A stretch of DNA of 64,000 nt from an uncultured Polaribacter sp. GTDB lineage: Bacteria > Bacteroidota > Bacteroidia > Flavobacteriales > Flavobacteriaceae. Of the stretch, positions 8,320 through 16,465 are shown piece by piece. The stretch covers positions 16,172-80,171 of the forward strand of contig NZ_CANMVP010000023.1 of NCBI RefSeq assembly GCF_947501385.1, written 5' to 3'. A program made the position numbers and the translations under genes. Position 1 is the stretch's first letter. Each line of letters begins with the position of its first letter. The notes beneath the pieces were generated by a model. The model made no database searches, was not told the origin of the DNA, and saw only the letters and a program-made list of their open reading frames with translations.

Positions 8320-9876
8320 ATGGTTAAAGAAATTCAACTTCGGGTAAATTTAATAGAAGAACGTAAAGAAGATACGCTCTTATTCAAAGCTTCTAAGCAG
8401 TTAGGCATTGATAAAAAAGAAATTTCCGCAGTAAAAGTTCTACGAAAATCGATTGATGCTCGTAAAAAAGACATCATCTTTAATTATAAAGTTGCTGTCT
8501 ATATAAATGAGCAAATTCCAGAAAAATCTGATTATACTTTTAGATACAAAGATGTTTCTAATGCCAAAGAAATTCATATTATTGGTTTCGGACCAGCTGG
8601 AATGTATGCGGCATTACGCTGTATAGAATTAGGATACAAACCCATTATTTTAGAACGTGGCAAAAATGTGCAAGAAAGACGTAGAGATATAAAAGCCATC
8701 AATCAAGATCATATTGTAAATGAAGATTCTAACTATTGCTTTGGTGAAGGTGGTGCTGGAACCTATTCTGATGGAAAATTATATACACGCTCATTAAAAC
8801 GTGGCGATGTTAGAAGAATTTTCGAAAACTTAGTCTTTCACGGTGCAACAGAACAAATTTTAATTGATGCACATCCGCATATTGGAACCAATAAACTGCC
8901 AAAAATTATTCAGAATATTCGTGAAAATATTTTAAAATTTGGTGGAGAAATACATTTTGAAACCAAGGTTATCGATTTTGTTATAAACCATCATAAATTA
9001 CAAGCTATTCAACTCCAAAATGGAGCAGAAATGACGGTAAATGCTGTCATTTTAGCAACAGGACATTCTGCCAGAGATATTTACGAATTACTACATAAAA
9101 AAGAAATTAGAATCAAAGCAAAATCTTTTGCAATGGGCGTTCGAGTAGAACATCCACAAGAAATTATAGATCAGATACAATACAATTGTACTGGCGAGAG
9201 AGATGAATTATTACCAGCAGCAGCCTATAGCTTGGTGCATCAAGTAAATAATAGAGGTGTCTATTCTTTTTGCATGTGTCCTGGTGGCTTTATTGTGCCT
9301 GCAGCCACAGCAAGTGGTGAAGTTGTTGTTAACGGAATGTCACCTTCTCGAAGAAATAACAAATTTGCAAATTCAGGTATTGTTGTTGAATTGGATATTG
9401 ATAAAGACTTTAAAAAATACGATCATTTTGGCGAATTAAGAGGACTTGAGTTTCAAAAAGACTTAGAAAAAATTGCCTATTTTGCTGGAGGAAGAACACA
9501 AACGGCACCTGCACAAAGATTGGTAGATTTTGTAGATGGAAAAATTTCAACAGACTTAAATGAAACTTCGTATCAACCTGGATTAAATTCCGCTCCACTA
9601 CACTCACTTTTACCAAAAATTATTGGTAGCAGATTGCGAAAAGGATTTGTTGGTTTCGGACAAAAAATGCATGGTTATTTTACCAATGAAGCGAATATTG
9701 TGGGGGTAGAATCGAGAACGTCATCTCCTATAAATATTCCAAGAAAAGAAGACTTAGAACACATACAAATTGAAGGTTTATTTCCTTGTGGTGAAGGTGG
9801 TGGTTATGCGGGTGGTATTGTCTCTGCTGCAATGGATGGTGAACGTTGTGCGGAAGCAGCGATTTCAAAATTATAA
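8320..9876 (+). CDS. FAD-dependent oxidoreductase (COG2509-type dehydrogenase)
   Basis: A 518-residue cytoplasmic flavoprotein. A short N-terminal domain (about 1-80) precedes the dinucleotide-binding motif GFGPAGMYAA (about 88-97). The family signature NYCFGEGGAGTYSDGKLYT follows, as does the C-terminal FPCGEGGGYAGGIVSAA, which completes the FAD site. Length and architecture fit the uncharacterised 'NAD(P)/FAD-dependent oxidoreductase' family found across Bacteroidota and Firmicutes; substrate unknown. The ATG start is supported by the natural MVKEIQLRVN beginning and by a -7 element four bases upstream. It stands alone between a strong terminator and the RimK operon. Confidence 0.88.
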   Translation: MVKEIQLRVNLIEERKEDTLLFKASKQLGIDKKEISAVKVLRKSIDARKKDIIFNYKVAVYINEQIPEKSDYTFRYKDVSNAKEIHIIGFGPAGMYAALRCIELGYKPIILERGKNVQERRRDIKAINQDHIVNEDSNYCFGEGGAGTYSDGKLYTRSLKRGDVRRIFENLVFHGATEQILIDAHPHIGTNKLPKIIQNIRENILKFGGEIHFETKVIDFVINHHKLQAIQLQNGAEMTVNAVILATGHSARDIYELLHKKEIRIKAKSFAMGVRVEHPQEIIDQIQYNCTGERDELLPAAAYSLVHQVNNRGVYSFCMCPGGFIVPAATASGEVVVNGMSPSRRNNKFANSGIVVELDIDKDFKKYDHFGELRGLEFQKDLEKIAYFAGGRTQTAPAQRLVDFVDGKISTDLNETSYQPGLNSAPLHSLLPKIIGSRLRKGFVGFGQKMHGYFTNEANIVGVESRTSSPINIPRKEDLEHIQIEGLFPCGEGGGYAGGIVSAAMDGERCAEAAISKL

Positions 9877-9936
9877 AACTTTTGTACTGCTAATTCAGTA
9901 ACTATCTATAACTTTACAAGAATTTAAAGTTTATCA

Positions 9937-10377
9937 ATGAAAATTACTATTGGTCGTTCAGACAAAGCAGATTTTCCAGAATTATCACTTTTAGAGATTG
10001 ATGTGAAAATAGATTCTGGCGCGTATACCTCTTCTATACACTGCTCTAACATTAAAGAAATAACGGTAAACGGAGAGCCATTAATACAATTCACCTTATT
10101 AGATCCAGAGCATGCTTTTTATAATAATAAAGAGTTTACTTTTAAAAATTATGCGTCTAAAATTGTAAAAAGTTCAAATGGTATTTCTGAAAAACGTTTT
10201 ATGATTCATACAGAAATATTTATTTTCAATCAAACGTTTCCTATTTATTTAACTTTAAGCGAGCGTAAAGACATGAAATTTCCTATCTTACTTGGAAGAA
10301 AATTTCTAAACAAAAAGTTCATAATCGATACGGTTAAGAAAAATTTATCACATAAATTAAAAAATAAAAATAAATGA
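9937..10377 (+). CDS. RimB-like retropepsin-type protease (PF05618, 'ATP-dependent zinc protease')
   Basis: A 146-residue cytoplasmic protein with the family motif KIDSGAYTSSIHCSNI near residues 24-39, where the Asp-Ser-Gly replaces the Asp-Thr-Gly of aspartic proteases, and LGRKFLN near the C terminus. The family was named as a zinc protease, but the fold is retropepsin-like, and characterised RimB proteins trim glutamate tails added by RimK. Its stop overlaps the next start (ATGA, four bases), so it is translationally coupled to rimK. Writer and eraser of oligoglutamate tails are therefore likely made together. Family assignment is firm; the substrate here is inferred. Confidence 0.85.
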   Translation: MKITIGRSDKADFPELSLLEIDVKIDSGAYTSSIHCSNIKEITVNGEPLIQFTLLDPEHAFYNNKEFTFKNYASKIVKSSNGISEKRFMIHTEIFIFNQTFPIYLTLSERKDMKFPILLGRKFLNKKFIIDTVKKNLSHKLKNKNK

Positions 10378-11249
10378 AAATTGTAATTTTATCTAGAAAT
10401 CCAAAATTGTATTCAACAAGTAGATTGGTGGAAGCTGCTGAAAAACGTGGACATGAGGTACTAGTGGTAGATCATTTAAAATGCAATATCGAAATTGAAA
10501 AAAGAGCGCCAAAGATATTTTATAAAGGAGAATATTTAGATGATATCGATGCCATTATTCCAAGAATTGGAGCTTCTGTTACTTTTTATGGTACTGCGGT
10601 AATTCGTCAATTTGAAATGATGAAAGTTTTTACCGCCGTTTCTTCCATAGCTTTGGTAAGATCTAGAGATAAATTAAGCAGTTTACAAATTTTAGCAAGA
10701 GCTGGTGTTGGCTTACCAAAAACAGTATTTACTAACTATACAAAAGACGTAGAACATGTTATTGAATCTGTGGGAGGCACTCCTTTAGTTTTAAAACTTC
10801 TAGAAGGAACCCAAGGTTTGGGTGTTGTTTTAGCGGAAACTCAAAATGCTGCGACTTCTGTATTAGAAGCCTTTAATGGTTTGGGTGCAAGAGTAATTGC
10901 GCAAGAATTTATTAAAGAAGCTGGTGGCGCAGACATTAGAGCTTTTGTGGTTGATGGAAAGGTAATTGGTGCCATGAAACGTCAAGGAAAAGAAGGAGAA
11001 TTCCGTTCGAACTTGCACAGAGGTGGAAATGCAAATATCATAGAATTAACAGACGAAGAGGAAAAAACAGCTTTAAAAGCTACAAAAGCCATGGGCTTAG
11101 GTGTTGCAGGCGTTGACATGTTACAATCTTCTAAAGGACCTTTAGTTCTAGAGGTGAATTCTTCTCCTGGTTTAGAAGGAATCGAAACAGCTACAGGAAA
11201 AAATATTGCAAAAGAAATTATCCGTTATTTAGAATTAAATGTCGAATAA
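10374..11249 (+). CDS. rimK: RimK family ATP-grasp ligase (ribosomal protein S6 glutamate ligase)
   Basis: A 291-residue ATP-grasp enzyme that adds L-glutamate residues through peptide bonds, classically to the C terminus of ribosomal protein S6. Visible family features are the MKIVILSRNPKLYSTSRLVEAA start, PRIGASVTFYGTAVIRQFE, the ATP-grasp segment TPLVLKLLEGTQGLGVVLAE (about 138-157) and the metal/ATP-binding end VLEVNSSPGLEGIE (about 261-274). Middle gene of a three-gene operon, overlapping its neighbours by 4 and 11 bases. Substrate is inferred from the family and could differ. Confidence 0.93.
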   Translation: MKIVILSRNPKLYSTSRLVEAAEKRGHEVLVVDHLKCNIEIEKRAPKIFYKGEYLDDIDAIIPRIGASVTFYGTAVIRQFEMMKVFTAVSSIALVRSRDKLSSLQILARAGVGLPKTVFTNYTKDVEHVIESVGGTPLVLKLLEGTQGLGVVLAETQNAATSVLEAFNGLGARVIAQEFIKEAGGADIRAFVVDGKVIGAMKRQGKEGEFRSNLHRGGNANIIELTDEEEKTALKATKAMGLGVAGVDMLQSSKGPLVLEVNSSPGLEGIETATGKNIAKEIIRYLELNVE

Positions 11250-12189
11250 ACCATTTAGCATTTTAGGAAAAGAAATTCCTGAAGGAAAACGTACCGTTTT
11301 AGATCTAAAAGTAGCCAAGTTGCATACAAGAACTACGGTAAATGTTCCTGTAATTATAGAACGTTCTTCAAATCCTGGTCCAGTTGTTTTATTATTGGCA
11401 GGTATTCATGGTGATGAAACCAATGGTGTGGGTATTATTCGAGAGATTATCGATCTGGGAATTAATAAGCCACAAAACGGCACCATTATTTGTATTCCAG
11501 TATTCAATATTTTTGGCTATTTAATTCAAACCAGAGAATTTCCTGATGGTCGAGATTTAAATAGAATGTTTCCAGGCTCTTCCAACGGTTCTCTGGCAAG
11601 CCAATTTGCCTACCAATTTACCAAAGAAATTGCACCCATTGTAGATTATGTAATTGATTTTCATACAGGTGGTGGTGAGCGTGATAATATTGCCCAAATT
11701 AGATGCAATAAAGACGATGAAAAAGCACTAGAATTGGCTAAGGTTTTTAACCCACCAATGATTGTTTTTTCTAATAATATTACAAAATCTCTTAGAGATA
11801 CCTTGCATAAAATGGGGAAAACCATTTTACTATTTGAAGGAGGAAAATCGAAAGAATTGAACCCTACAATTATTAGCGAAGGTGTCAACGGAACAAAAAA
11901 TGTTCTAATTCGTTTAGGTGTTATAGAGGGAAAAATAAGTGTAAGAGCAACACCTGTTTTTGTAAATAAAGCAAAATGGTTAAGAGCGTCTTATTCTGGA
12001 ATGTTTAAAGTAATGGCCAAAAACGGAACGTTTGTAAAGAAAAGAGAAGTTTTAGGCGTCATTCAAGATCCTTTTGGTGAATTTAAAAAGAAAATTTATG
12101 CGCCAGAAGATTGTCATATTTTTTGCATTAATAAAACACCTATTGTAAATAAAGGAGATGCTTTATTTCATATTAGTTTGGAAGAGTAA
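11239..12189 (+). CDS. Succinylglutamate desuccinylase/aspartoacylase family zinc hydrolase
   Basis: A 316-residue metallocarboxypeptidase-fold deacylase. Zinc ligands are expected in GIHGDETNG (HxxE, about 56-64) and the downstream DFHTGG (about 140-145). The C-terminal third looks like the beta-barrel tail common in this family. It starts 11 bases inside rimK, so it belongs to the same operon as the RimB-like protease and RimK. Members next to RimK may remove or process glutamyl or N-acyl-glutamate groups; this is inferred from context. There is no arginine-catabolism gene nearby that would support a true astE role. Confidence 0.85.
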   Translation: MSNKPFSILGKEIPEGKRTVLDLKVAKLHTRTTVNVPVIIERSSNPGPVVLLLAGIHGDETNGVGIIREIIDLGINKPQNGTIICIPVFNIFGYLIQTREFPDGRDLNRMFPGSSNGSLASQFAYQFTKEIAPIVDYVIDFHTGGGERDNIAQIRCNKDDEKALELAKVFNPPMIVFSNNITKSLRDTLHKMGKTILLFEGGKSKELNPTIISEGVNGTKNVLIRLGVIEGKISVRATPVFVNKAKWLRASYSGMFKVMAKNGTFVKKREVLGVIQDPFGEFKKKIYAPEDCHIFCINKTPIVNKGDALFHISLEE

Positions 12190-12195
12190 AAATGA

Positions 12196-12212
12196 TTTGG
12201 CAGTAGCATTTC
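12196..12212 (+). promoter_or_regulatory. Candidate sigma-54 promoter (TTTGGCAG ... TTTC)
   Basis: TTTGGCAG with the GG pair at 12199-12200, then TTTC at 12209-12212. The GG-to-second-element spacing matches sigma-54 promoters (GG-N10-GC), with one mismatch in the -12 element (TTTC for TTGC). It lies 38 bp before the start at 12250. The weakest of three similar sites in the window. Confidence 0.3.
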
Positions 12213-12249
12213 TTATGGTTAGTTTAGCCAAAATAAAAATCAAATAGCT

Positions 12250-12666
12250 ATGAAAAAAATCGTTTTATTTACCTTATTACTGTTTACTGTCATCAGTTTT
12301 TCTCAATCTAAAAAAAACGTTAACTACGATAAATTATCAAATCCAAATCCCAAAAATGATTTATCTACATATTTAGATGATTTGGTTCCAAATAAGTATT
12401 TGAAAAAAGCACGATTTCAGAAAAATAGTAAAAATATAATACTCTATTTCAATGTTAATAAAGAGCATAAGCCCTTTAAAATTTCTCTTTCAGCTTATCA
12501 GCCATCAGACTTATATAATTCAATTAAAAATGCTTTTAAAGATTATCCTTTAGAGAGATTAAGCATTGAAAATTTTGACCGAAAGAATAGATATTCTTTA
12601 CAAATAATCTCAAAGAAAGGTAGGCGAAACATCTTTAATACAAGAAGAAACACCCGCAGTTTTTAA
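12250..12666 (+). CDS. N-terminal fragment of the frameshifted TonB-like gene
   Basis: A 138-residue reading: signal peptide, one complete domain A (about 38-120), then about 20 out-of-frame, Arg/Asn-rich residues (GRRNIFNTRRNTRSF) that look like frameshift junk. If translated alone it would be an exported single-domain protein. See the spanning pseudogene entry. Confidence 0.55.
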   Translation: MKKIVLFTLLLFTVISFSQSKKNVNYDKLSNPNPKNDLSTYLDDLVPNKYLKKARFQKNSKNIILYFNVNKEHKPFKISLSAYQPSDLYNSIKNAFKDYPLERLSIENFDRKNRYSLQIISKKGRRNIFNTRRNTRSF

Positions 12667-12778
12667 TTCATGTGAAGATTTAGATTACTTTGAAGATATT
12701 AAAACTTGTCTAAAAGATGAAGTTGAAAAACACTTTTATCATTCACTAGATTTTTCTAAATTAAGTAAAAAAGAGACA

Positions 12779-13672
12779 TTGCTTTTTGTTCAATTTGCAA
12801 TAAATAAAAATGGTGAATTGGTAAATAAGAAATCTAGAGTCCCTGATGGGTTTATAAATGAAATTGAAAAAACCTTAAACTCTTTTCCAATTGTCAACAA
12901 GGTGGCAACTTTTAATAATGATAAAATTGAATCTCTTTATAGTTTCTCTATTAGAATTAAAAATGATGAAAAACCAGTCTATAAAGAGAGATTTTCCACT
13001 ATAAAAAAAATAACAAAACCAACAAGAGACAATCTGTTTTCAACGTATTTATCTAAAAATTTACCTGAAGAAATTATCAAAAAAGCAGACTTAAATAGAA
13101 TAAATAGTAGATTATCTATCAATTTCGAACTTGATAAAAATAATAGACCTTTTAATCTTAAATCTAATTCAAGGTCTGAAGAATTAGAAAATAAAATTTT
13201 TACGCTTTTTAAAAAGTACCCTACAAATAAATTTAACATTACAGATAGCAGCAATTTTAATAATTATGGTTTACAAATCCTTTCTTTCGAGGATAATGAA
13301 AGTAAAATTAATACGAGTACAACGTTGAGCTCTGAAAAACCTCCAATTTTTCCAGGTTGTGAGAATTCAATTAATATTAAAGAATTGAAAAATTGTTTTA
13401 GCAAAGGTGTTCAAATGCATTTTTCTAGAAAATTTGATGCTAGTTTACCAAATAGACTTGGTTTGAGCAAAGGAAAAAAAAGAGTTTTTATTGGTTTTAA
13501 AATTGATAGAAATGGAGATATAAACGATGTAAAAGTTAGAGCGCCACATCCTGCAATTACTGCTGAAGTGAAGAGAGTAATGTATGAGCTACCTAAGATT
13601 ATTGCTGGTAAACAAACAGGAATAAATGTAGGCATAAACTACAATATTCCTTTTACTTTAATGGTAGATTAG
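12779..13672 (+). CDS. C-terminal fragment of the frameshifted TonB-like gene
   Basis: The frame is open from 12608 to 13672; the first usable start is TTG at 12779, inside domain B1, which argues against independent initiation. It carries the rest of B1, then A2 and B2, the latter ending INYNIPFTLMVD as TonB-family C-terminal domains do. It has no signal peptide of its own. Confidence 0.55.
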   Translation: MLFVQFAINKNGELVNKKSRVPDGFINEIEKTLNSFPIVNKVATFNNDKIESLYSFSIRIKNDEKPVYKERFSTIKKITKPTRDNLFSTYLSKNLPEEIIKKADLNRINSRLSINFELDKNNRPFNLKSNSRSEELENKIFTLFKKYPTNKFNITDSSNFNNYGLQILSFEDNESKINTSTTLSSEKPPIFPGCENSINIKELKNCFSKGVQMHFSRKFDASLPNRLGLSKGKKRVFIGFKIDRNGDINDVKVRAPHPAITAEVKRVMYELPKIIAGKQTGINVGINYNIPFTLMVD

Positions 13673-14037
13673 TAATTCTACTAAATAAGATCGGCAAAAT
13701 TATCCTACACTCTCAAAATGTAAATAAATCTTAAATATAACATTCCCATAGTATTTCAGTTGAATAACATTTTTGTCTCTGAAAATTTTTTCTATAATTT
13801 CAATCTTAAATTATTGAAAAAATTTACAATTTCCCTATGTCTGTTGTATCAGGTTTTCATTTAAAAAATAGAAATCTTCCTGAAAAATTGTCATTACATA
13901 AGGTAAATAAAGAATTATTTATGAAAAAAAGTCATTTTTAATTAATCACAAATGACTAACTGTCAGCTGTATACGTTTGGCATTTCATTTGTTTATCATT
14001 TTCAAAAATAAATGTTTAACTTTTAAAAATAATTATT
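13673..14037. other. 365-bp gene-free region before hsp20
   Basis: No open frame or RNA gene is recognised. It is very AT-rich. Its only notable element is the sigma-54-like site at 13976-13992 immediately upstream of the hsp20 gene. No clear terminator follows the frameshifted gene. Confidence 0.5.
13976..13992 (+). promoter_or_regulatory. Candidate sigma-54 promoter of hsp20 (TTTGGCAT ... TTGT)
   Basis: TTTGGCAT with GG at 13979-13980, then TTGT at 13989-13992. This has correct sigma-54 spacing and one mismatch (T for C) in the -12 element. The predicted start near 14003 would give an untranslated leader of about 35 bases to the ATG at 14038. Confidence 0.4.
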
Positions 14038-14475
14038 ATGACGCTTGTTAGATATCAAGACAGATTACCAAATTTTTTAGACAGATTTTTTAGTAATGAT
14101 TTTGAAGGGTGGAATCGAAACAACTATTCAAATACAAACACTACGCTACCATCTGTAAATATTAAAGAAAATACAGATGCATTTTTTGTAGAGGTTGCTG
14201 CACCTGGTTTTGAAAAATCAGATTTTAAAATTGAACTAAATAACGATTTGTTAACTATTTCTTCAGAAAAACAAATAGAAAATGAAGTTAAGGATGATGA
14301 ACGAATTTCAAAACAAGAATTTAGTTATCAATCATTTACACGTTCTTTTACCCTTCCTGAATTAGTTGAAGATGATAAAATTTCCGCTACTTACGAAAAT
14401 GGCATTCTATCTCTTACAATTCCTAAGAAAGAAGAGGCAAAACCAAAGCCTATAAAGCAGATTAAAATTAAGTAA
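14038..14475 (+). CDS. Hsp20 family small heat-shock protein
   Basis: A 145-residue alpha-crystallin-domain holdase chaperone. The N-terminal arm has RYQDRLPNFLDRFFSNDF. The crystallin domain runs from about residue 38 (LPSVNIKENTDAFFVEVAAPGFEKSDFKIEL) to about 135, with the conserved A-x-x-x-N-G-[IV]-L motif as SATYENGILSLTIPK. It binds unfolding proteins during stress and passes them to DnaK/DnaJ. It opens a stress cluster with an exported lipoprotein, CbpA and CbpM. A strong terminator follows, so expression is separate from the downstream genes, and a sigma-54-like site precedes it. Confidence 0.95.
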   Translation: MTLVRYQDRLPNFLDRFFSNDFEGWNRNNYSNTNTTLPSVNIKENTDAFFVEVAAPGFEKSDFKIELNNDLLTISSEKQIENEVKDDERISKQEFSYQSFTRSFTLPELVEDDKISATYENGILSLTIPKKEEAKPKPIKQIKIK

Positions 14476-14486
14476 TTGAATGTTTT

Positions 14487-14524
14487 AACCTAGGTGGCTA
14501 ATTTTGCCACCTAGGTTTCTTAGG
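14487..14524 (+). terminator. Rho-independent terminator of hsp20
   Basis: Perfect 12-bp stem AACCTAGGTGGC / GCCACCTAGGTT with loop TAATTTT, followed by a short T-rich tract. It begins 12 bp after the hsp20 stop. Confidence 0.85.
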
Positions 14525-14551
14525 ATTTACCTAACTTAAAAATTAGAAATT

Positions 14552-15037
14552 ATGAAACATATAATCTTTATAATGTTTTCTGTTTTTTTTCTGGTTAGTT
14601 GTAATGCACAAACAAAAAAAGATTTAGATAAAAAACAAACCGAAAACGCAAAGCATAAGATTGAACCTAAAATTGATTATAAGGTGAACAAAGAATATGA
14701 TGAAAACGGAAATCTCATCAGATTAGATTCTACCTATACCTATTATTATTCTAACATAGATACAGATGCGATGCTGAATGATAGTATTTTTAAAAAATTT
14801 AACAGACATTTTAATAGGAACAGTGCATGGAATCATTCACTCTTTAATGATTTTTTTAAACAAGATAGTTCTTTTAAAAACAACTTTTTTAAAGAAGATT
14901 TTTTTAGAGGAGATTTTGACAGAAATCAAGAAATTATAAACAGAATGTTACAAAAAATGGATTCTTTAAAAAATAAATTCTTTCTAGAACAGTTTCCGTT
15001 AGAAGAAAAAAAGAAAAAGTCAAAAGAAGATAACTAA
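14552..15037 (+). CDS. Predicted lipoprotein between hsp20 and cbpA, unknown function
   Basis: A 161-residue protein with a lipoprotein signal (MKHIIFIMFSVFFLVSC, lipobox LVSC, Cys17), followed by a Lys/Asn-rich linker. A central region is crowded with Phe, Asn and Asp (FKKFNRHFNRN, FFKQDSSFKNNFFKEDFF), and the C-terminal helix is charged (QEIINRMLQKMDSLKNKFF). No family is recognised. A tyrosine/serine-rich turn (DSTYTYYYSN) lies near 60. Position inside a chaperone cluster suggests a stress-related periplasmic or outer-membrane role; this is inference. It has its own downstream hairpin. Confidence 0.65.
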   Translation: MKHIIFIMFSVFFLVSCNAQTKKDLDKKQTENAKHKIEPKIDYKVNKEYDENGNLIRLDSTYTYYYSNIDTDAMLNDSIFKKFNRHFNRNSAWNHSLFNDFFKQDSSFKNNFFKEDFFRGDFDRNQEIINRMLQKMDSLKNKFFLEQFPLEEKKKKSKEDN

Positions 15038-15060
15038 CCTATTTTACAATGTTTTATCTA

Positions 15061-15098
15061 AAATGCTCACCTCATTAAAAGCTGAGCATTTTTTTTAT
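15061..15098 (+). terminator. Rho-independent terminator after the stress-cluster lipoprotein
   Basis: Stem AAATGCTCA / TGAGCATTT (9 bp) with a 13-nt loop and eight T residues, starting 23 bp after the stop codon. Confidence 0.85.
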
Positions 15099-15129
15099 AA
15101 AACGCTTTTAAACAATAAAAAAAGTTTTT

Positions 15130-16029
15130 ATGGAATATGTAGACTATTATAAATTGCTTGGAATTAATAAGAGCGCCTCAGAAAAAGAAATTAAGAAAGC
15201 TTATAGAAAATTGGCTCGTAAATACCATCCAGATGTAAATCTTAATAACAAAGAAGCAGAAAAGAAATTTAAGCAAATTAATGAGGCAAACGAAGTGCTA
15301 AGCAATCCTGAAAATCGAAAAAAATACGATGCTTATGGTGAAAATTGGCAGCATGCAGAAGAATTTAAAAAAGCAAAAGAACAACAAAAGCAACAAAACT
15401 ATTCTTATAAAGGAGGTCAGCAAACCCATAATCCTTTTAATGAAGAAGATTTTTCCGATTTCTTTAGTGCTATGTTTGGTGATGGTTTTCAGCAAAAAAA
15501 CACTAGAAGAGGTGGTTTTAAAGGGAGAGATTACAATGCCCAATTGCAGTTAAACTTAACAGACATTCTTGCCTCAAAAAAGCACACATTAACTGTAAAT
15601 AACAAAAATATACGTCTTACCATTCCTGCAGGTATAGAAAATAGACAAGTTATAAAAATTAAAAATCAAGGAGAAAAAGTTGCAAATGGCGGGATAAATG
15701 GAGATTTATACATCGAATTTAACATCGTAAACAACACACCTTTTAGAAGAGATAAAAACAATCTTTATGTAACAGTAGATTTAGATGTATACAAAGCTAT
15801 TCTAGGAGGAGATTTGATAATTACTACCATTGATAATAAAAAATTGAAATTGCAAATAAAACCAGAAACACAAACAGATACGCAGGTTAAATTAAAAGGA
15901 AAAGGAATGCCCATTTATAAAAAAGAAGGGCAATTTGGAGATTTATTTGTAAAATTTAAAATAAAAACACCTACAAACTTAACCTCCAAAGAAAAAGAAT
16001 TATTTACACAGTTATCTAAATTAAGATAG
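15130..16029 (+). CDS. cbpA: CbpA-type J-domain co-chaperone
   Basis: A 299-residue DnaJ-class protein. The J domain is at about 1-70 with the Hsp70-stimulating HPD at residues 33-35. A Gly/Phe/Gln-rich linker follows, with no CxxCxGxG zinc finger. Two beta-sandwich C-terminal substrate-binding domains (about 135-295) contain LTIPAGIENRQVIKIKNQGE and GDLIITTID. Lack of the zinc finger marks it as CbpA rather than DnaJ. The partner modulator gene cbpM starts three bases after its stop, a diagnostic pairing. It probably works with DnaK in stress or stationary phase. Confidence 0.92.
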   Translation: MEYVDYYKLLGINKSASEKEIKKAYRKLARKYHPDVNLNNKEAEKKFKQINEANEVLSNPENRKKYDAYGENWQHAEEFKKAKEQQKQQNYSYKGGQQTHNPFNEEDFSDFFSAMFGDGFQQKNTRRGGFKGRDYNAQLQLNLTDILASKKHTLTVNNKNIRLTIPAGIENRQVIKIKNQGEKVANGGINGDLYIEFNIVNNTPFRRDKNNLYVTVDLDVYKAILGGDLIITTIDNKKLKLQIKPETQTDTQVKLKGKGMPIYKKEGQFGDLFVKFKIKTPTNLTSKEKELFTQLSKLR

Positions 16030-16032
16030 ATT

Positions 16033-16314
16033 ATGACAACTATAGCAGTTAAACAGTTTTGTAAGTACTACAATATTCCTTCGAGTTTTATCGAATCATT
16101 ATCTAGTGTTGAGTTGATTGAGATCATAGAAATCAAAAATTCTAAACATGTACGAATAAATGATATTCAACAAATTGAAAAAATGATGAGATTACATTAT
16201 GATTTAAATGTAAATTTCGAAGCTTTAGACGTTATAAATCATTTAACATCTCAGATACATTCATTGCAACAAGAATTAATTGAATTGAAAAATAAAATTG
16301 ATTTTTATCAATAA
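16033..16314 (+). CDS. cbpM: CbpM-like chaperone modulator (MerR-like HTH)
   Basis: A 93-residue protein. The N-terminal half resembles the MerR-type winged-helix fold used by CbpM to bind and inhibit the CbpA J domain. The C-terminal half is a predicted coiled coil (LTSQIHSLQQELIELKNKI). Family members are about 100 residues long and lie directly after cbpA, as here. It probably tunes the DnaK/CbpA system. The assignment rests on length, position and helix pattern rather than a strong sequence motif. Confidence 0.83.
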   Translation: MTTIAVKQFCKYYNIPSSFIESLSSVELIEIIEIKNSKHVRINDIQQIEKMMRLHYDLNVNFEALDVINHLTSQIHSLQQELIELKNKIDFYQ

Positions 16315-16452
16315 ATATACACTAATTATAAAATATCAAAAATTATTCATTTTTTAAAATAACATTCCGCTAAGTTTTTACTTTAGTTTTCCGCATTCAA
16401 AAGCATTGACAAAACTTTCCGAAAACACAATTCAAAAATTCGCTAAAAAAGG

Positions 16453-16460
16453 TACATTTG
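16453..16460 (+). promoter_or_regulatory. -7 promoter element TACATTTG, predicted leaderless trmD
   Basis: TACATTTG fits TAnnTTTG and ends five bases before the trmD ATG at 16466. Transcription would begin at the start codon. This supports 16466 over any upstream start. Confidence 0.5.
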
Positions 16461-16465
16461 CAACT

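Larger units (their letters stand above)
12250..13672 (+). pseudogene. Frameshifted gene: exported protein with duplicated unknown/TonB-like (ABAB) domain pairs
   Basis: Two open frames belong to one ancestral gene of about 473 codons. Frame 1 (12250-12666) supplies a signal peptide (MKKIVLFTLLLFTVISFSQ) and a first copy of domain A, ending YSLQIIS near 12612. The homologous text continues in frame 2 from about 12617 (KVGETSLIQEETPAVFNSC) as a first TonB-C-like domain B. A second A (NLFSTYLSKNLP...YGLQILS) and a second B (EKPPIFPGCEN...) follow. The switch fits one extra G at 12619-12620. Both halves remain free of other stops, so the lesion is recent, programmed or a sequencing error. B resembles the C-terminal domain of flavobacterial TonB-type energy transducers; A is unrecognised. 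Confidence 0.75.

Noticed and set aside
16406..16465. Extended N terminus of TrmD from a TTG codon
   Set aside because: The family begins at MRIDIISVAPDLL, and a -7 promoter element lies inside the extension.
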